Positions 11,882-25,269 are shown, numbered from the stretch's first letter. The stretch is 64,000 bases of DNA from Apostichopus japonicus (GCF_037975245.1 NC_092567.1:10112714-10176713), one strand, 5' to 3'. A program made the numbers and translations. Notes: generated from the sequence alone by a model not told the origin.

Positions 11882-12640
11882 AGTGGTGTATTGAGGATAA
11901 TTGCAAAGGATGTCATATATTTAATTCAATCAGCATAATCTCTGCATGTGCCAAATTGAGTTAAAACTCTAATCAAACTGATGATGTTTTGAGAATATTA
12001 AACATATGTACTTCAACATAAACACATGTAGTGTTAATGTTTGGAATTTCAGATGCTTCCGTTAAGAATAATTAGCTAGTCTTCCAAGACTTTAAATAAA
12101 TGTTAAATGCTTCGAATGATTGAATTGAACCTGGAACAACAAGCCATATATGTTGGAGGAAATTGTCTAATCATTTAGGTTACCCCATTAACAGAATTTA
12201 ACATCAGTTATCATTAATACCAATACATGGTCGGTAACCGATAATTTACAATGGGGTGATCGAAACAGTCATTTGGCAGTTCTTCTATCAAAATAAAACT
12301 GTATAATTGAACTAAAAGGGCCAAAAAAGTACACCAATTAAGAAAGTATAATTTCACACATTGCATGGTAACGCATTCATTAAAATATGTTGTTGATGAC
12401 GTATTAGTGATGTCACCGATATAGTAACACATCATCATCATTCCTGGTCATCTCACATTACTAATTCAAATTGAAAAAGAATCGTATGTTAATACATGGT
12501 ATGGTATGGTAATACATATCAGGAAATGTTGAGAGATGTGAATGATCAAAGTGTATTCTTTGTAATGAAATATGTAGCCTGTTATCTTCTGAACAGTATT
12601 ACTAGCAGTATTTAGTATGATTGATATTTGAGCAAATACT
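11882..12640. other. Non-coding stretch
   Basis: AT-rich sequence without recognised coding, RNA or repeat features. It may be intron or 3' flank of the NACHT gene. Confidence 0.35.
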
Positions 12641-12664
12641 TAGGTACATGTGGAACATTACATC

Positions 12665-12990
12665 ATGCGTATATTATATACAGCTGTCACAGAAGGAGAG
12701 AGAGTGCTCCTTTGTATTATTAGGGAGCGGTCACAGAGAGGGCTACATGGTATTAGTAGCCAGCTGTCACAGAGAGAAGTCCCTTATGGAGCTGTCACAA
12801 ACAGAGCCCCTTAGTATTAATATGAGCTGTCACAAATAGAGCTCCCTGGTATACCCCTGAAGCTGGTATTAATAGTAGATGTCACAAAAAGGGTTCCCTT
12901 GTATTAATTGGGCAGACGTCACAAAGGGTGCACGCTGGTATAATTAGGCAGCTGTCACGGAGAGAGGTCATTGGTGTTACACAAAGCCCC
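12665..12990 (+). repeat. Degenerate minisatellite of AGCTGTCACAGAGAG units
   Basis: About seven or eight units of roughly 40 bp, each with AGCTGTCACA followed by an AGAGCTCCC-like word and GGTATTAATAG. It corresponds to the cleaner array at 19995-20405. Confidence 0.75.
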
Positions 12991-13649
12991 CCGTCATTAT
13001 CAATGTTTCGTTTTTGCTGCGTAGAAGTATAGAAGACGCGAATATAGCATTGTACAGGATCAAAGTATTAACAGATAACAATATCAGCTGATCAGTGATA
13101 TTGTAAAGTGTTTGTTTGTTATGTAAATATCGATTGATATGGTTCTTGAAGGCTAAATAAATACCGTGAATTGTGTGATATAAGTGAGTTTAATTTCACG
13201 ATTAAACAAAATGTGAAAAACATTTGAGTTTTAAATCAATATTCAGATGTGTATCGCCGTTACAAGTGAATATGTTAATAATTTCAATCAGTCCCTTCCT
13301 TGCTCCCCCCCCCCCCCCCACGTAGACAACTTGTCATGCTGTATTGGCTCAGGTGTACTGAGGTGTACAGTACCTCTGCAGGTACAAAAGAAATGCTTAT
13401 ATTTCGTATACAGGTTGCATTTGCAGAGACCAAATCTAGGGATATCACTCATTTTTGCGTACTCCTCAATCGTTGCTCCGCTCTTAATTATAATTATGTA
13501 ATGTTTTATTCTACTAATTGCTGATCCTCAAAGTGCTTGTCTGGTTTCAACATTATTGGTGTCATTGTTGTTGACAATTGTGACATATTAGGTTATATTT
13601 GTGTTTTCCTATAAAGTGGAGGATGGTAACACTGGATTGTTAGAAATAC

Positions 13650-16600
13650 TGTAGCTGACAGGTCCATTTTACCATTGTAATCACTACAGAGTGATTATAT
13701 ATATAGGCAGAGTGGTAGCCCGTAGTGGCTTGGTAGTATATATTACACAGTCATAGTTAGTTTCCACAGCTAGCTGCTTTGTAAGTAGGCCTATATGGCG
13801 TATATTACTTGTTTTGGATGATGATGAACCAGGGTCAGGAAATCGACTAAGGATATTTTAATACACTGGAATGTGTTTCATTTGTTCAATGATAGACTAA
13901 TTCTACATTGTATTTGTTAGATTAATCTGACATTAGGCCTTCCGTGTAAATCACCGTATATTTCGTACAATTTCGCTAACTAGGCAAGGATCATATAGAA
14001 ATTGAAGTAGGGAGAATGACGTCATGCGACATATACTAAAGCCACCCACCCAACTGGTGGCGCTTTGCTTGTACGGGAAGACAGTACCGGCGCGTAATAC
14101 CAAAACTACGTCTTTGACATAACTAAAGTGATAAAGTTGACATAATTCATTCAAAATGGTGATATCGTTGTGCCGCATTTGGGTGACAAATATGTGGTAT
14201 TTCATAGTTTCATAGGTTATTCTTAGGAAGCGATAGTAGAAGCAATAACATAGGAATATAATTACTTTTCTAGTGTCGTCTGCTCAGTTGCTGTATTGTT
14301 ATTCACTGGACCCTGGATATAGTTAGCCTAGGCCCTAGACCGGCCACGGCTGTCCTTTCGGATGCGATATGACTAGAGCCTAATGACAAAAATGTTTACA
14401 CCTCATTAACATTAAGACTGGATCTCTAACGGTATATCCACATGCCAGAATAGCGTACTGTGTGTGGAAAGGGAGTGGGGAGGACGGAGAAATGCTTGTT
14501 CACGGCATTTTTCAGGACAACTATGACACTATTTGAGTGGATCACTAAAATAATACAAGCAAGAACAATTTTTGCCATATGTCTCTCAGATACCGAAATT
14601 AACACTTTTCAGACATTAAAAGTTGCACAGACACTCTACTGTACTTACTCGAGTCATTAGAGGAGATCAAAAAAAGGTGTCAAAGTTGGTTCTTAAATCA
14701 GGAGTATAATACATTCTATTCTGGTCGCCATAACATGTCTCTGTTGTTCAAAATACACCTACTCTTTCAAAAAATGGGTAAAATAAAATTCAGTTACAAA
14801 GTCGAATGCACAATGCATATGTGAAAGACTTACAAATTATCTGGCTTCTTTCCGAACACTTCAAAGCGCCCTCACTTTTTTCAAGGCTTCACTGCTTAAA
14901 CAAACGGCGATAAACTGTGTCAGCATTCTTCCTCAGTTCAATTTCTATGACGAGGATACAGTAACGTTAACATGGTGTTCAAGTTGACCAATCAGTGTCC
15001 AGGACTGGGTATTCTTTGTGACGTCCGGAACATGCATATATGTTGTTAATGACAACCGCTAATGAGCTTGGTTGTCCGATTAATCTGTGATGGTTTTAGT
15101 CATAACTTCTTCGCTTTTATTGCAGGCGCATACTAGCTAGAATTCTGTTCATAAATATAGCCTACCATTGGTCTACTGTGCGTTAAAGGACCAAGCGCCG
15201 AACTGGCTTATCCGTGACCGAAATAACTTCAAAAGGGTTGCTGTAACAAAGACCCCTCCTTTAAATATCAATTACAACTAACTAAATTTCACCTTCACCG
15301 CGCACTACAATGAAACGTATTTGTAAACAGTTTTTCTAGTTATTTGTAGATTTTATCACATATGCAGACTGGCTGTAACATTTACCTTCCTTACACGACA
15401 TCTTTGTGTGTGGCTTTTGCTGCTTGGGTGTATCAAGTCTGTAACATATGCCGTTTAGATGACCAGAATGAAACTAATCGGTGCTGTTAGCTCCGGAATT
15501 ATATTTTGTTAGCCTATCTGTTTTAGAAAAGGCCAATATATTAGGGAATTTTTGTTTATCTTGATGGCCATTTAAAGCTGCCCTAAAAAATCATCGGGAC
15601 GCATCTAGAATATGTTCCTCCTTTCACAGTGAGAAAAAAAAGCAGCTTCGTTATCCATCTTTTTTAAACCAGATGATTTAATACAGGGGTTCCCTAACTG
15701 GGGTGCTTGAGTCCATCCCAGGGGGTTCGTGAGATATCTCTGAAAGTCAAAACTAGATTACTTTTTGTTGAACTAAAATCTGATATATCATATAATTTAG
15801 TAAATGTACAAAAATCGTACCTATCGACAAACTCTTTTCTCATACTATACGCATATATTGCAATAGTAGTGTGATAAATAACTGAATTATGAAACAGAAA
15901 CAGGCCGCATGACTTTGGTGAAGTTGGTGTACGCATGGCAGTACGTCGTGAAGATAGAGAGCTGAACTTTAACTTGATCTTTTACGAAGCACTATGATGC
16001 GTATCATAGTATAATAATGAATCAGATCGTGTCTCGAAAAGTTGGGGGTTCGTGGACAACTCTGAAATCCACAGGAGGTTTGTTGGGGGATAAAGTAGTC
16101 AAACACTGATTTAATACGCAATGGAACTGAATCATCTTATCTTCAATCTATACAGATATACAGTATAGTCATATATCGTAATAATGATAATATCAACTAA
16201 CTATGAAACAATTAACTGATGCCATGGGCAAAATTTCTTAAGATCGTAATATTTGTTTGTTTGTTGTGTAAACAGTGACTCTCATACAACGGTAGCAAAG
16301 TACGTTATAATTTTAGTTTGTGGTACAGACCAAGTAAATAGCGATAACGGTAGGCGAGCAAGTTCCTAAATAGGAAAGGTAGGTTACAGTATATGGGAAA
16401 ATATATGTTAATATTAATAACATTTCTTTGTTAAGTAAGTTTATGTTGACGAAAGATAGGTACGAGAATAAGTATATTCATATTAAGAAGCAAAACCGAA
16501 CAACATTTAAAGAACGGGAAGCCCTGTTATTTGAAAAGTCCCCTTTTCTCATGTTCTGATATGTCACTAATGAAACACGTTTCGTTTTTTTTTTTTTTTT

Positions 16601-16980
16601 TACGGAAATCACTTGTTTATAAATACGACTGAAAAACATATATTGCTTTAATAGTGTATCATCAAATTACAATAGATGACACGTTATTGATCTAAATGTT
16701 ACTGTTAGCTGAACTCTTGGAGCCGAGTTTATCAGTGTCTTCACCAAGCAAATGTTTGTCAAGTCAAGTCACAAGTCTTTCGCTCATGTCAAGCGTATAA
16801 CAGCAGCTTATATAGTCATTCTAGACGTAAGCTACTGAAATCAACGACCGATGCTTAACGAGACATCTTTATCAAGTGTCTCAGGTCCTGTGAATGATGT
16901 GTTTCAATGAGCTCTTGTTACAATGCTATGGAGGCAACTCTTTTCTACAATAGTAGTCATATACACTGGACAGCAACTGA
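13650..16980. other. Non-coding stretch
   Basis: No gene recognised. A run of T lies at about 16586-16602. Short open frames here (for example 13951-14205 and 15694-15936 on the minus strand) have no family resemblance or splice context that I can see. Confidence 0.35.
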
Positions 16981-16984
16981 AGTA

Positions 16985-17270
16985 ATATTGTACCATAATG
17001 AAGGGCAGGAGCAGAGGGGTAGCTAGGGGAGGGGATAGGCCCTCAAGTATTTGTCTGCCACCCCCAGTCATATACACTGGGCAGTAACTGAACTTCAGTG
17101 TAAAACCGGACCGGGTGTACTTTTACTCTCTCAATACGCAAATATGACGTTAATACAAAATCAAAGATTTACTTACTCTGTACAGAGACTAATCTTGTAT
17201 CACAATGGAGGGCAGAAGGGTCTATAGGAGAGGGCAATAGGCCCTCAAATATTTGTCTGCCACCCCTTGA
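16985..17270 (+). repeat. Direct repeat, about 204-bp period
   Basis: The block from AATGAAGGGCAG to ATTTGTCTGCCACCCC at about 16998-17068 recurs with changes at 17202-17270. The word GTCATATACACTGGNCAG also occurs twice, at about 16954 and 17067. Confidence 0.65.
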
Positions 17271-19994
17271 AAATTGAAATTATCGAAGCTGGAATAGAGA
17301 TAAACATTATAGTATGAAACATTATTGCCTAGGTTTCCTTTTTTTCTGTTGGTTTTATCTGTACCAGGTGTCAACATCCGCTCCGACTGTTATTACCAAG
17401 TACGCAATATAATATCTGAGGGTTGCTCAGAAGGAACATTGATCCCAGAATTTTTTTATAACATTCTTGGTCGAATTAACCCTGCTTATACCTCGACTTT
17501 TGACTATTATTTTCGAAAACAAAAACGACTTTACATATTGACATTTTGTGGTTTTATTTCTGATATTTGATTTTTCTTATAGAACAATTTAGACTGATAT
17601 CGCAACTTTCCACGCTTTATAGAAATTGTAACGTTTGTCATGAAGTTTTTACGATTATCTCGAAATGTCGTCACCAAACGTTTGCTGAAAATATGAATTT
17701 CATTGAAAATGGAACATTTGATTACCTCGCATTGTTTGACTGACAAAGGATCCAGCCGAATGACTCAGTGATGCCTTAAAGTAGCCTATAACCGTAGATG
17801 AGTGGACCTGGTGTCCTCGACACTGAGGAATGTCTTGATCTAACAAGTGAACTAAAGGAAGGTGTGATAATGCACCCCCTCCCTCTTCTTCCCTCCAGTC
17901 GCCCCTTCCGACTCACACACCTCCCTTTGACACTCCAGGTATTCGGTCTGTCGGTACAACGAATATCACCTTTAATTGTGTTATTATACTAATTCACGTC
18001 ACAAGAACACTCCGTCTTCAACGCAATCCAATTCCATGATATTAAACTACTGCGTGTGCATGGCTATGCACTGAATGTGAGGAAAGATAGAACAAGCACC
18101 GTCTTTAACCATCACGCCCCCATCACCATCCCATCCCTAGTAATTCCACTACATATGTGACTCCATGTGTGGCTCCATGTAGTGGGTCACGTTTTTCATC
18201 GTATATCGAGTGAAATATATGCTTACTTTGTACTATGGAAACTGTGTACAACTAGCGCATTGTATGTAAATACTAGCAACATCAAACAAACAGACAAGTC
18301 TTTCCAGACCCCAGGAAGAGGAGGGTTAGTTAACACACACTGTTTCCTGAGACATTTGGGAGCAAAACACTGCTTCGTGATAACATGTACCGAGATACCA
18401 AACTAATACTGTAGGTAGCGTGGTTTAGATTTCAATTCTAACAGGTACTTTACATACGGAGTAGTACTACAACATCCTTAGTGTAATAGTGTAAGTATAA
18501 ATGCAATGTGCAAACAAAACAACAATAACTTACTCGTTTAAGTTCAGCTGGAGTCAAACAATGTATAATTTTATATATAAAGCATTATTATACAAGTATA
18601 TTATATGAACAACGGAAAAATGGATGGGAATGAAAAACAAAGAAAAACAAATAAAAAGAGGATTTTAAGTATTAAATAGTAAACAATATAATCAGCAACT
18701 CATGAATAATCATCAACCAGATACATACACATGAGAGGGAATAAATACATTTTCAGTGAATTATGGTTTAAATTACCTTGTGCGTAAATGTTCTGTATGT
18801 AAAGGCGAACATGAATTATGAATGGTTGGGTATACGTCATGGACAGAAACGAATCATACTGTCTCTGGCCCTATACTGTACATCATACAAAGTTCACTAA
18901 TATATTGGTCACTCAGCCGCTTGAGGAATTCTTTTAAAAAAAGAAAACGTAAATACCTTGATCTGCAGAGTAAAATTTGTTATTAATCAGGAAAAAAGAT
19001 TCAACCATAGCAGTACCATTTATGTCGAACACCACCAAGAAACCAATTAAATCCCTTTATAAATCGAATGATTGCTTCTGAAGGAAGGTCCATTACACCC
19101 TAGCAATCCCCCTACCTATAGACTGTTTTTTAAGCTTGCTATTGTAAAGTGATGTGAGAAGTCATTTAAGTTTAAGGTTGGGACGATTGTTTTCTTCAAT
19201 TTCCAGTCAGCATTTTGACCCATTACATACACAGTAGGCAAATATGACGTCATTCGGTCAGACCACATAATATAGCTTGTATAGGCAAGCAATATACTAA
19301 CTAAGAAAACCTGTCGTAAACAATTGTCAACAATATAAGTACGGTTCATTATTATTATTATTATAATATATTAAGTAACGACAGTTAACGATAACTCTTG
19401 TGTATGGTATATACTCTACAAACAATGGCAAGCCAAAGGGGGAGGGGGAGGGGGAAGGGTGGTTGACCGCCCATCGTCCTTCACGGAATTGTTATGGCGT
19501 AAGAAATATTTATTAGCAAAGCCTTGCGCTTAGAACTACTTATATGGATGACATTTATATTCTAAATACGCCTCAAAATGAACCAATTGACGTTTACTGG
19601 GGGGAGGGGGAGGGGTGTACCCTAGACCCACTACGCGAAAGTCGGCTTGAATGACCACAGGACATCATCCTCTCATTTATGAAATCTTTAGTTCGCCTCT
19701 AGTCATTCTGCAAAGGTTCAGGTTCCTAACTAAATCCATCCATGGACAAGTTTGAATATGTCCTCCACTTTTTCAAACCTGCGCACGCGTACCTGTGTAA
19801 GACCCCTGCAGGGAGCTGTAGTACATGACTATCGGGCCATACAATGTAGTGTCTGTGTTGCTCCATACCTTGCAAGGAACTGTCACACACTGAAGAGAAG
19901 GGAAGCTGACACTGAGTTCTTTGCAGTAACTTGATCTGTCATAATATATAATGATTATGAGTGTATATCATAATTGTAATTAAGTAATCATAAT

Positions 19995-20405
19995 TAGGGA
20001 GCTGGAGTATAAAGAGCTCCCTGCTTTAAATATGGAGCTGTCACTGAGAAGATCTCCCTGATATTATTAGGGGGTGATCCCTGGGAAGAGCTCCCTGCTA
20101 TAATTGAGGAGCTGTTACATATAGAGCTCCCTGGTATTATTAGGGAGCTCTCACTGAGAATAGCTCCCTGCTATAATTAGGAAGCTGTCACTGAGAAGAG
20201 CTCCCTGCTACTGTATAATTGAGGAGCTGTTACATATAGAGCTCCCTGCTATAATTAGGGAGCTTACTTTGAGATATCTCCCTGCTATAATTAGGAAGCT
20301 GTTACTGAGATATCTCCCTGCTATACTTAGGGAGCTGTGTCATATTGAGCTCCGTACTGTAATTAGACATCTGTCTTCGAGAGAGAACCCTGTTATAATT
20401 AGGGA
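19995..20405 (+). repeat. Minisatellite whose units are hairpins
   Basis: About nine units of roughly 43 bp. A typical unit holds AGGGAGCT, a 12-16 base spacer with TCACTGAGAA, and AGCTCCCT, followed by GCTATAATT. The two 8-base words are reverse complements, so each unit can fold as a separate hairpin. The matching array in copy A is more degenerate. Confidence 0.8.
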
Positions 20406-20588
20406 GCCCCCTCGTTATTACATGTTATTTTTGTTTGCATACGTATTTGCATACAGGATCAAAGTATCAACAGATAACTGTATTAGTGATGTACTAAACT
20501 GTTTGTTCCTTATGTAAATATCGAGTGACCGAATGTTAAATAAACAACATGAGTAGCGTGATATATATTCTGATTTTCATCACTGTTA

Positions 20589-20596
20589 CAAGTAAA
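20589..20596 (+). repeat. Target-site duplication CAAGTAAA, left
   Basis: Identical to 23312-23319 on the other side of the hAT element. Confidence 0.9.
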
Positions 20597-22318
20597 CAGG
20601 GGCGTCAATCCGATTTGAAACGTGGGGGTGGGTGGGGGACGTATTCGAATCGAGTATTCCGGCCGTAAGTACTATCTAAGCGGAGCGCCACCATCGGCTG
20701 GCGCGCAGCGTACCAAAAAAATTTCGGATTGCAATATCTGCCAGATCGCTGGAGGATGGCACTTGCCAGGCTGGATAGCAGCCATCTATACTGTAGTTGC
20801 GTGATATCGGGTGAAAATTACAAATTCCTCAGAAATCTGCAATAAAGTTCATGCGACCTTCATTTTTGGTGGATTATGTCTTTTATTAGGGATTCCAATT
20901 GACATGAACATTAGAACCCAGTGCAAGTTGACAAATGATGCGGCGAACTGGAACCCCAGCCCCATTAGGCCTTGTTTCAGGATAGAATACCCCTCAATTG
21001 TTCAAACCGATGACAACTAACAATCTGTGAATAAATTTTATCGTCAGACAGAAAATAGGTCCCATGTGAGTGGTGGCTAAAGTGATGAAGGCATCCAAAT
21101 AAATCAGTGGTTGTTCGTTGGAGTCCTCACGCAAGTTACCTCGGTTGCTAGGTGGATCTGCATCTGGTAATCGGGTGAATTCTGGCCGAAGCGTACTATG
21201 TAACCAGCGTGTACCCAGGAACGTACAGTAGCTAAGGCCTGGTGATTGAGGGGGGGGTGGGCGTGTAGTGGCTGAAAATCCAACTGGATGGGTTTAAGCC
21301 AGAAAATTCCGACTGCTGCTTTGTACCCCCACCCACCCCCCCCCACACCCTCGCGTTACTCGTCAACGATACGGTCAGTTTCAGTCAGAAACCCAATCTT
21401 TCACGACTGCACTTTTGTCCAGAACTTTTTTTCGATGCATTTGTACCCACTGGCACTCATTTCACAAATTTATTAGCCCCCCCCCCCACCCCAACCAAAT
21501 ATTTTTGTGAAATTTCGGGCAAAATGCTGTTAATTTTTCGGGCACCTATACTGAAAGAAAGATAATTTGCAATGTGTTATTCAGTAGTTAAATTTATATT
21601 ATAATTACCATTAATATTGTAACGACTTTCAAATAATTCTAACCAATATGGAAGGGTAATAAGATGGAAATGATTTTATGCTATTAACATGCGATTTTTA
21701 AAAACCGATGCATGTCTATATGATATGCATTAGCGTATGGAACGCGCGCGTAGCGCGCGAAAAAATTTGGTTATATTTTTCCGGCAAGTCGTTAACCCCC
21801 CCCAATCAAATTGGCTCCTACGGCTATGACGGTAGTTCTATTAGGCATTTTTTAATTGGAGTATTCAAAATCATAGGAAGTTTTGTACGGTGAAGTATAA
21901 GAATCGCGTGATACAATTTCTCAAAGTGGCAAGGAAAACGTGGTAAATATGACAGATTAAAGGTAAATTTTGACGGACATTTTTTAATTTTTAGGTCATT
22001 CACAATCACAGGAATATATGAATAGGACTAGATAAACTAGAGTGAATTTCCGACTGTCTCACTCCTATTTTCAAACTATCGTCAGTTTGACCAAGTTTGG
22101 GGTGAGACACTTACACACCCCTCTCTAGCGACGTCCCTGCGTGTACCCAGTGTTCTCACTGTAGATTAAACTCCGGTATCACTCAACAACAAGGTAACAT
22201 GGGATGCGCTGCCACGGAATATGCTCCCGATTTCATTTCCCTAATATTAGGGAACGGGCACCGTCTTTGAAACACCATCTACAACTAAACAACCACTATG
22301 TACAAGCTTTGGCTCTAG

Positions 22319-22639
22319 CTATGAAGTGCTGTCTCTTATGATAATGACGGAGCGCACTATTTTCAACTGGAATCGCCCGAAGATGCAACGTCTGAAACTC
22401 CGAGGAACCAACGAACTTAACTCCTCAGGCTTCAACTGGGCTAGACGTTCGCGGTGAATATAACAAACCATCACATGGTTCAGCCTCTGTTGCGTCACGG
22501 TGCTCCGTAGCCTTGTCTTTAAACGCCTCAAAGCACTAAAAGATCCCTCGGCTTCCGTCGAACTGGCGGAGGAGACGAGGAGCAACCACAAGAGAGCTTC
22601 GACTTCACCAAACATAGCCCGTACCGCTGGATTCATCAA
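22319..22639 (-). pseudogene. hAT transposase, C-terminal dimerisation region (remnant)
   Basis: A 106-residue open frame. It contains STEAEGSFSALRRLKTRLR followed by STVTQQRLNHVMVCYIHRE, the recognisable hAT-family C-terminal block (consensus S-A-x-E-R-x-F-S-x-L-R-R-x-K-T-x-L-R-x-T-x-x-x-x-R-L-x-x-L). This part of hAT transposases mediates dimerisation and completes the RNase H-like fold. The N-terminal zinc finger and most of the catalytic core are absent; upstream on the minus strand only about 180 bp remain before the inserted MITE. It lies inside the TIR- and duplication-bounded element 20597-23311. After the conserved block the frame runs on with no family resemblance. Confidence 0.85.
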
Positions 22640-22817
22640 CTTGAATATTTGTCTATAGGCCTACCCTTCAACCGACAACAACTGGAACCGGCCTCGAAAG
22701 AAAGGCAGATTGTCGGAGAGCGCAGGGTACCAACTCACGATATCTGGGTGGAACTCTCCATTCAGCAACATTGAGTGATATTCGATGATATGAATCCTGA
22801 GATGTGTAAATCCTAAC

Positions 22818-23187
22818 CAAGGGCGTAGGAACCGGGGGGGCTGGGGCGCCTGCCCCCCCAGTGAAAAACATTGGGGGGCGGAAGTATCATTCCGCCCTCC
22901 CGCTCAGCAAGTCAGAAAACCCCTTTTTCATTTCCAAATCAGAAAAAAATCTCATTTGGAGCACCAAATTGCATCTAAGGCCAGGTGAAAATGCAAAATT
23001 ATTTACAAAATCGTGAAGTGGGTGTTGAAGTGTGCTATATTGCACCAAATTGCATCTGGGGCCACCTGGAAATGCAAAAAAAAATCCAAAGGGGAGGGGG
23101 ACACCCCCTCCAGGCTTAGACCCCTCCCCCAGGCCGGCCATCAGTCTTCAGCCCCCCCCCACTCAAAAGTACCTTCCTACGCCACTG
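22818..23187 (+). mobile_element. hAT MITE 1, nested in the larger hAT element
   Basis: 370 bp. It begins CAAGGGCGTAGGAACC and ends TTCCTACGCCACTG. It is flanked by the 8-bp duplication ATCCTAAC (22810-22817 and 23188-23195). G- and C-runs lie just inside both ends. There is no coding content. The same family appears in opposite orientation at 23714-24054. Small open frames across it are artefacts. Confidence 0.92.
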
Positions 23188-23713
23188 ATCCTAACAAAAT
23201 AGAGACGCGACATTACTTTTTCCAAATGTGTGGGGGGACATTTGATATTGTTTTCTCCACCCATCGAAATGTGGGGGGCGTGTCCCCTGTCCCCCTGGAT
23301 TGACGCCCATGCAAGTAAACATTACACGACGATTGCATATCTGTTTGCATTGACTCAAGTGTACTCTATCACTGCAGGTACACAGTGACTCAGAACAGAG
23401 CGAACTGAACGAATGCTACACATTCCATGTATGATACTTCCTCAGCGCTAACCTAGGCCTCAAATTTTACAAGTCATTCACTTTCTTTGTAATGAGCAGA
23501 TAAAATTGGAGACGGGAAAAATGGAGATGGGAGACGTTTAAGGGGGGGGGGGGGGCCTGGGTGTGAAAAGGTGAAAGATAGTTTCATCAATCTGGGCATT
23601 TCTTCGTATGCAAGCTTGATTTTCAGCACGAGACTATGTTCTCGCTGTTCGCGAGTCAGGAGAGGAATTAAAATAAATCAAGGCAGATAAAGGCGCTCAT
23701 TTATACATTGCGT

Positions 23714-24054
23714 CAGTGGCGTAGGAAGGTACTTTTGAGTGGGGGGGGGGCTGAAGACTCATGGCCGGCCTGGGGGAGGGGTCTAAGGTGGGGGGTGTCC
23801 CCTCCCCTTTGGAATTTTTTGCATTTCCAGGTAGCCTCAGATGCAATTTGGTGCATTATAGCACACTTCAACACCGAATCCATTTTCTAAACTTAATTTT
23901 GTATTTTCACCGGGCCTTAGTTGCAATTTGGTGCTCCAAATGAGATTGTTTTTCTCATTTGGAAATGAAAAAGGGGTTTTCTGACTTGCGAAGCGGGGGG
24001 GCGGAATGATACTTCCGCCCCCCCCACATTTTTCCCCCGATTCCTACGCCCTTG
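23714..24054 (-). mobile_element. hAT MITE 2, sister of MITE 1, inverted
   Basis: 341 bp. It begins CAGTGGCGTAGGAAGG and ends TTCCTACGCCCTTG. It is flanked by the exact 8-bp duplication CATTGCGT (23706-23713 and 24055-24062). Its interior is the reverse complement of MITE 1 (shared words such as TGCAAATTGGTGC-like blocks and AAAAAGGGGTTTTCTGACTT). Confidence 0.92.
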
Positions 24055-24456
24055 CATTGCGTACCTCTGTTTCATGTTGAGATCAAGTCATGACATATTA
24101 CATATCATAACAAACACCTCAATCGTGTCTCCGCTCTTAATTACATTAATGTAATGCTTTATTCTCTCATTTACAAATCCTCCAACTTCTTGTCTAATTT
24201 CAACATTCATTGTGGGCAAATTAATTCAAATCCTCCTCATTAAACGATAGAGGATGGTATCACCGGATTGTGGATAATACTGCTTAAAATTTCTTTGTTT
24301 GTTTTGAGATGTGACAGCCTCGAGTTTTGCGAACATATTGTTTCACTAATCAGGTATTACTACAAATTAAAATCAGACAATGATTAGTTTACTAGTATAT
24401 AGGCGTAGGAGATAACGCTACAAACACAACCAGCAGCTTTTAAAAAATGCTCTGAT

Positions 24457-24560
24457 CAGGAGCGTTAATCCGAATTGAGAGTTGGGTGGGGGTGAGGGGG
24501 CATAAATAAGAGAGCATGATAAAAACTCGAAGAGTCGAGTCGGTGAGCGACTTATTGCAA
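24457..24560 (+). repeat. Left-end fragment of the CAGGRGCGTYAATCC hAT family
   Basis: CAGGAGCGTTAATCCGAATTG followed by a G-rich stretch matches the left end of the element at 20597. No right terminal repeat or duplication of GCTCTGAT was found, so it is truncated. A piece of the same family's interior may be the block at 25118-25165. Confidence 0.5.
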
Positions 24561-25269
24561 AGCCTTTTGGGTAGGGTCCAGGGACGAGTCCCCGACATTG
24601 ATCCAGGGGTCGGACTCTACAAGTCTTTAGGTTTACTTCTGTTTGGTGCATGATTTGATATTTCATTCATGAATATATTTAATAAAGGTCACATTTGACA
24701 AGATTATAATTGAATTAAGAATGACTTATCTATTTCACATCCTGGTGTAACTTAGTGCCTTAATCATGATTATTCAAAATGAAACTTAAACCCAAATGGA
24801 AACATCTAAACTTTGCACACAAGAATATCTTGTTATCCAGATATCTACAACATGCACACATATGGTATTATAAGTACATTTCAAAAACACTATTTGTTAT
24901 ATAGGCACATTCGCTTCATTGGAAACAAAAAATCAATACAATAAAGATATACTTCAGGGCAATAGCCTGGGTAGAATGCCCAGCGGCACTTAAGGAACAT
25001 CGAGAAAACAATTATCGTCCAAATGTTACATATGGTGCTTTGATGTGCGGAAATACCAAGCGCTTTTACAAGAAATTTTAGTGGGTTGGTCATTTCCAAA
25101 CAGGGACCGTTATGACACTATCTGAGCGGAGCGCCATCATCGGTTGGTGCATAGCGTACCAATACAAGATCGGGCATATGGTGGTAGCCGTAGCCAAAAC
25201 ATGGTGAGGGGAAGCCATATGGGGAATAAGGTGTATATTAGGAAAGATAGAACAAACACCGTCTTTAAC

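Larger units (their letters stand above)
12650..19150 (+). repeat. Segmental duplication 1, copy A
   Basis: Blocks here recur in the same order and orientation at about 19990-26350: the hairpin minisatellite; then CAGGATCAAAGTAT with TTATGTAAATATCGA; then the block with CCGCTCTTAATTA; then GGAAAGATAGAACAA with CGTCTTTAACCAT; then CATGAATAATCATCAACCA; and finally TTGTAAAGTGATG. Intervening stretches have diverged or been deleted, and about 13650-18050 has few matches. No intact gene was found in it. Confidence 0.7.
20597..23311 (-). mobile_element. Internally deleted hAT transposon, 2.7 kb
   Basis: Left end CAGGGGCGTCAATCC and right end the complement of CATGGGCGTCAATCC, flanked by the exact 8-bp duplication CAAGTAAA. 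A minus-strand C-terminal hAT transposase fragment lies inside at 22319-22639. The rest of a roughly 600-residue enzyme is missing, so the copy cannot move by itself. A 370-bp hAT MITE has inserted into it at 22818-23187. Internal text at 20672-20715 (GGAGCGCCACCATCGGCTGG) recurs at 25118-25165 and 26900-26940. A block at about 21888-22145 recurs at 58610-58810. Confidence 0.88.
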
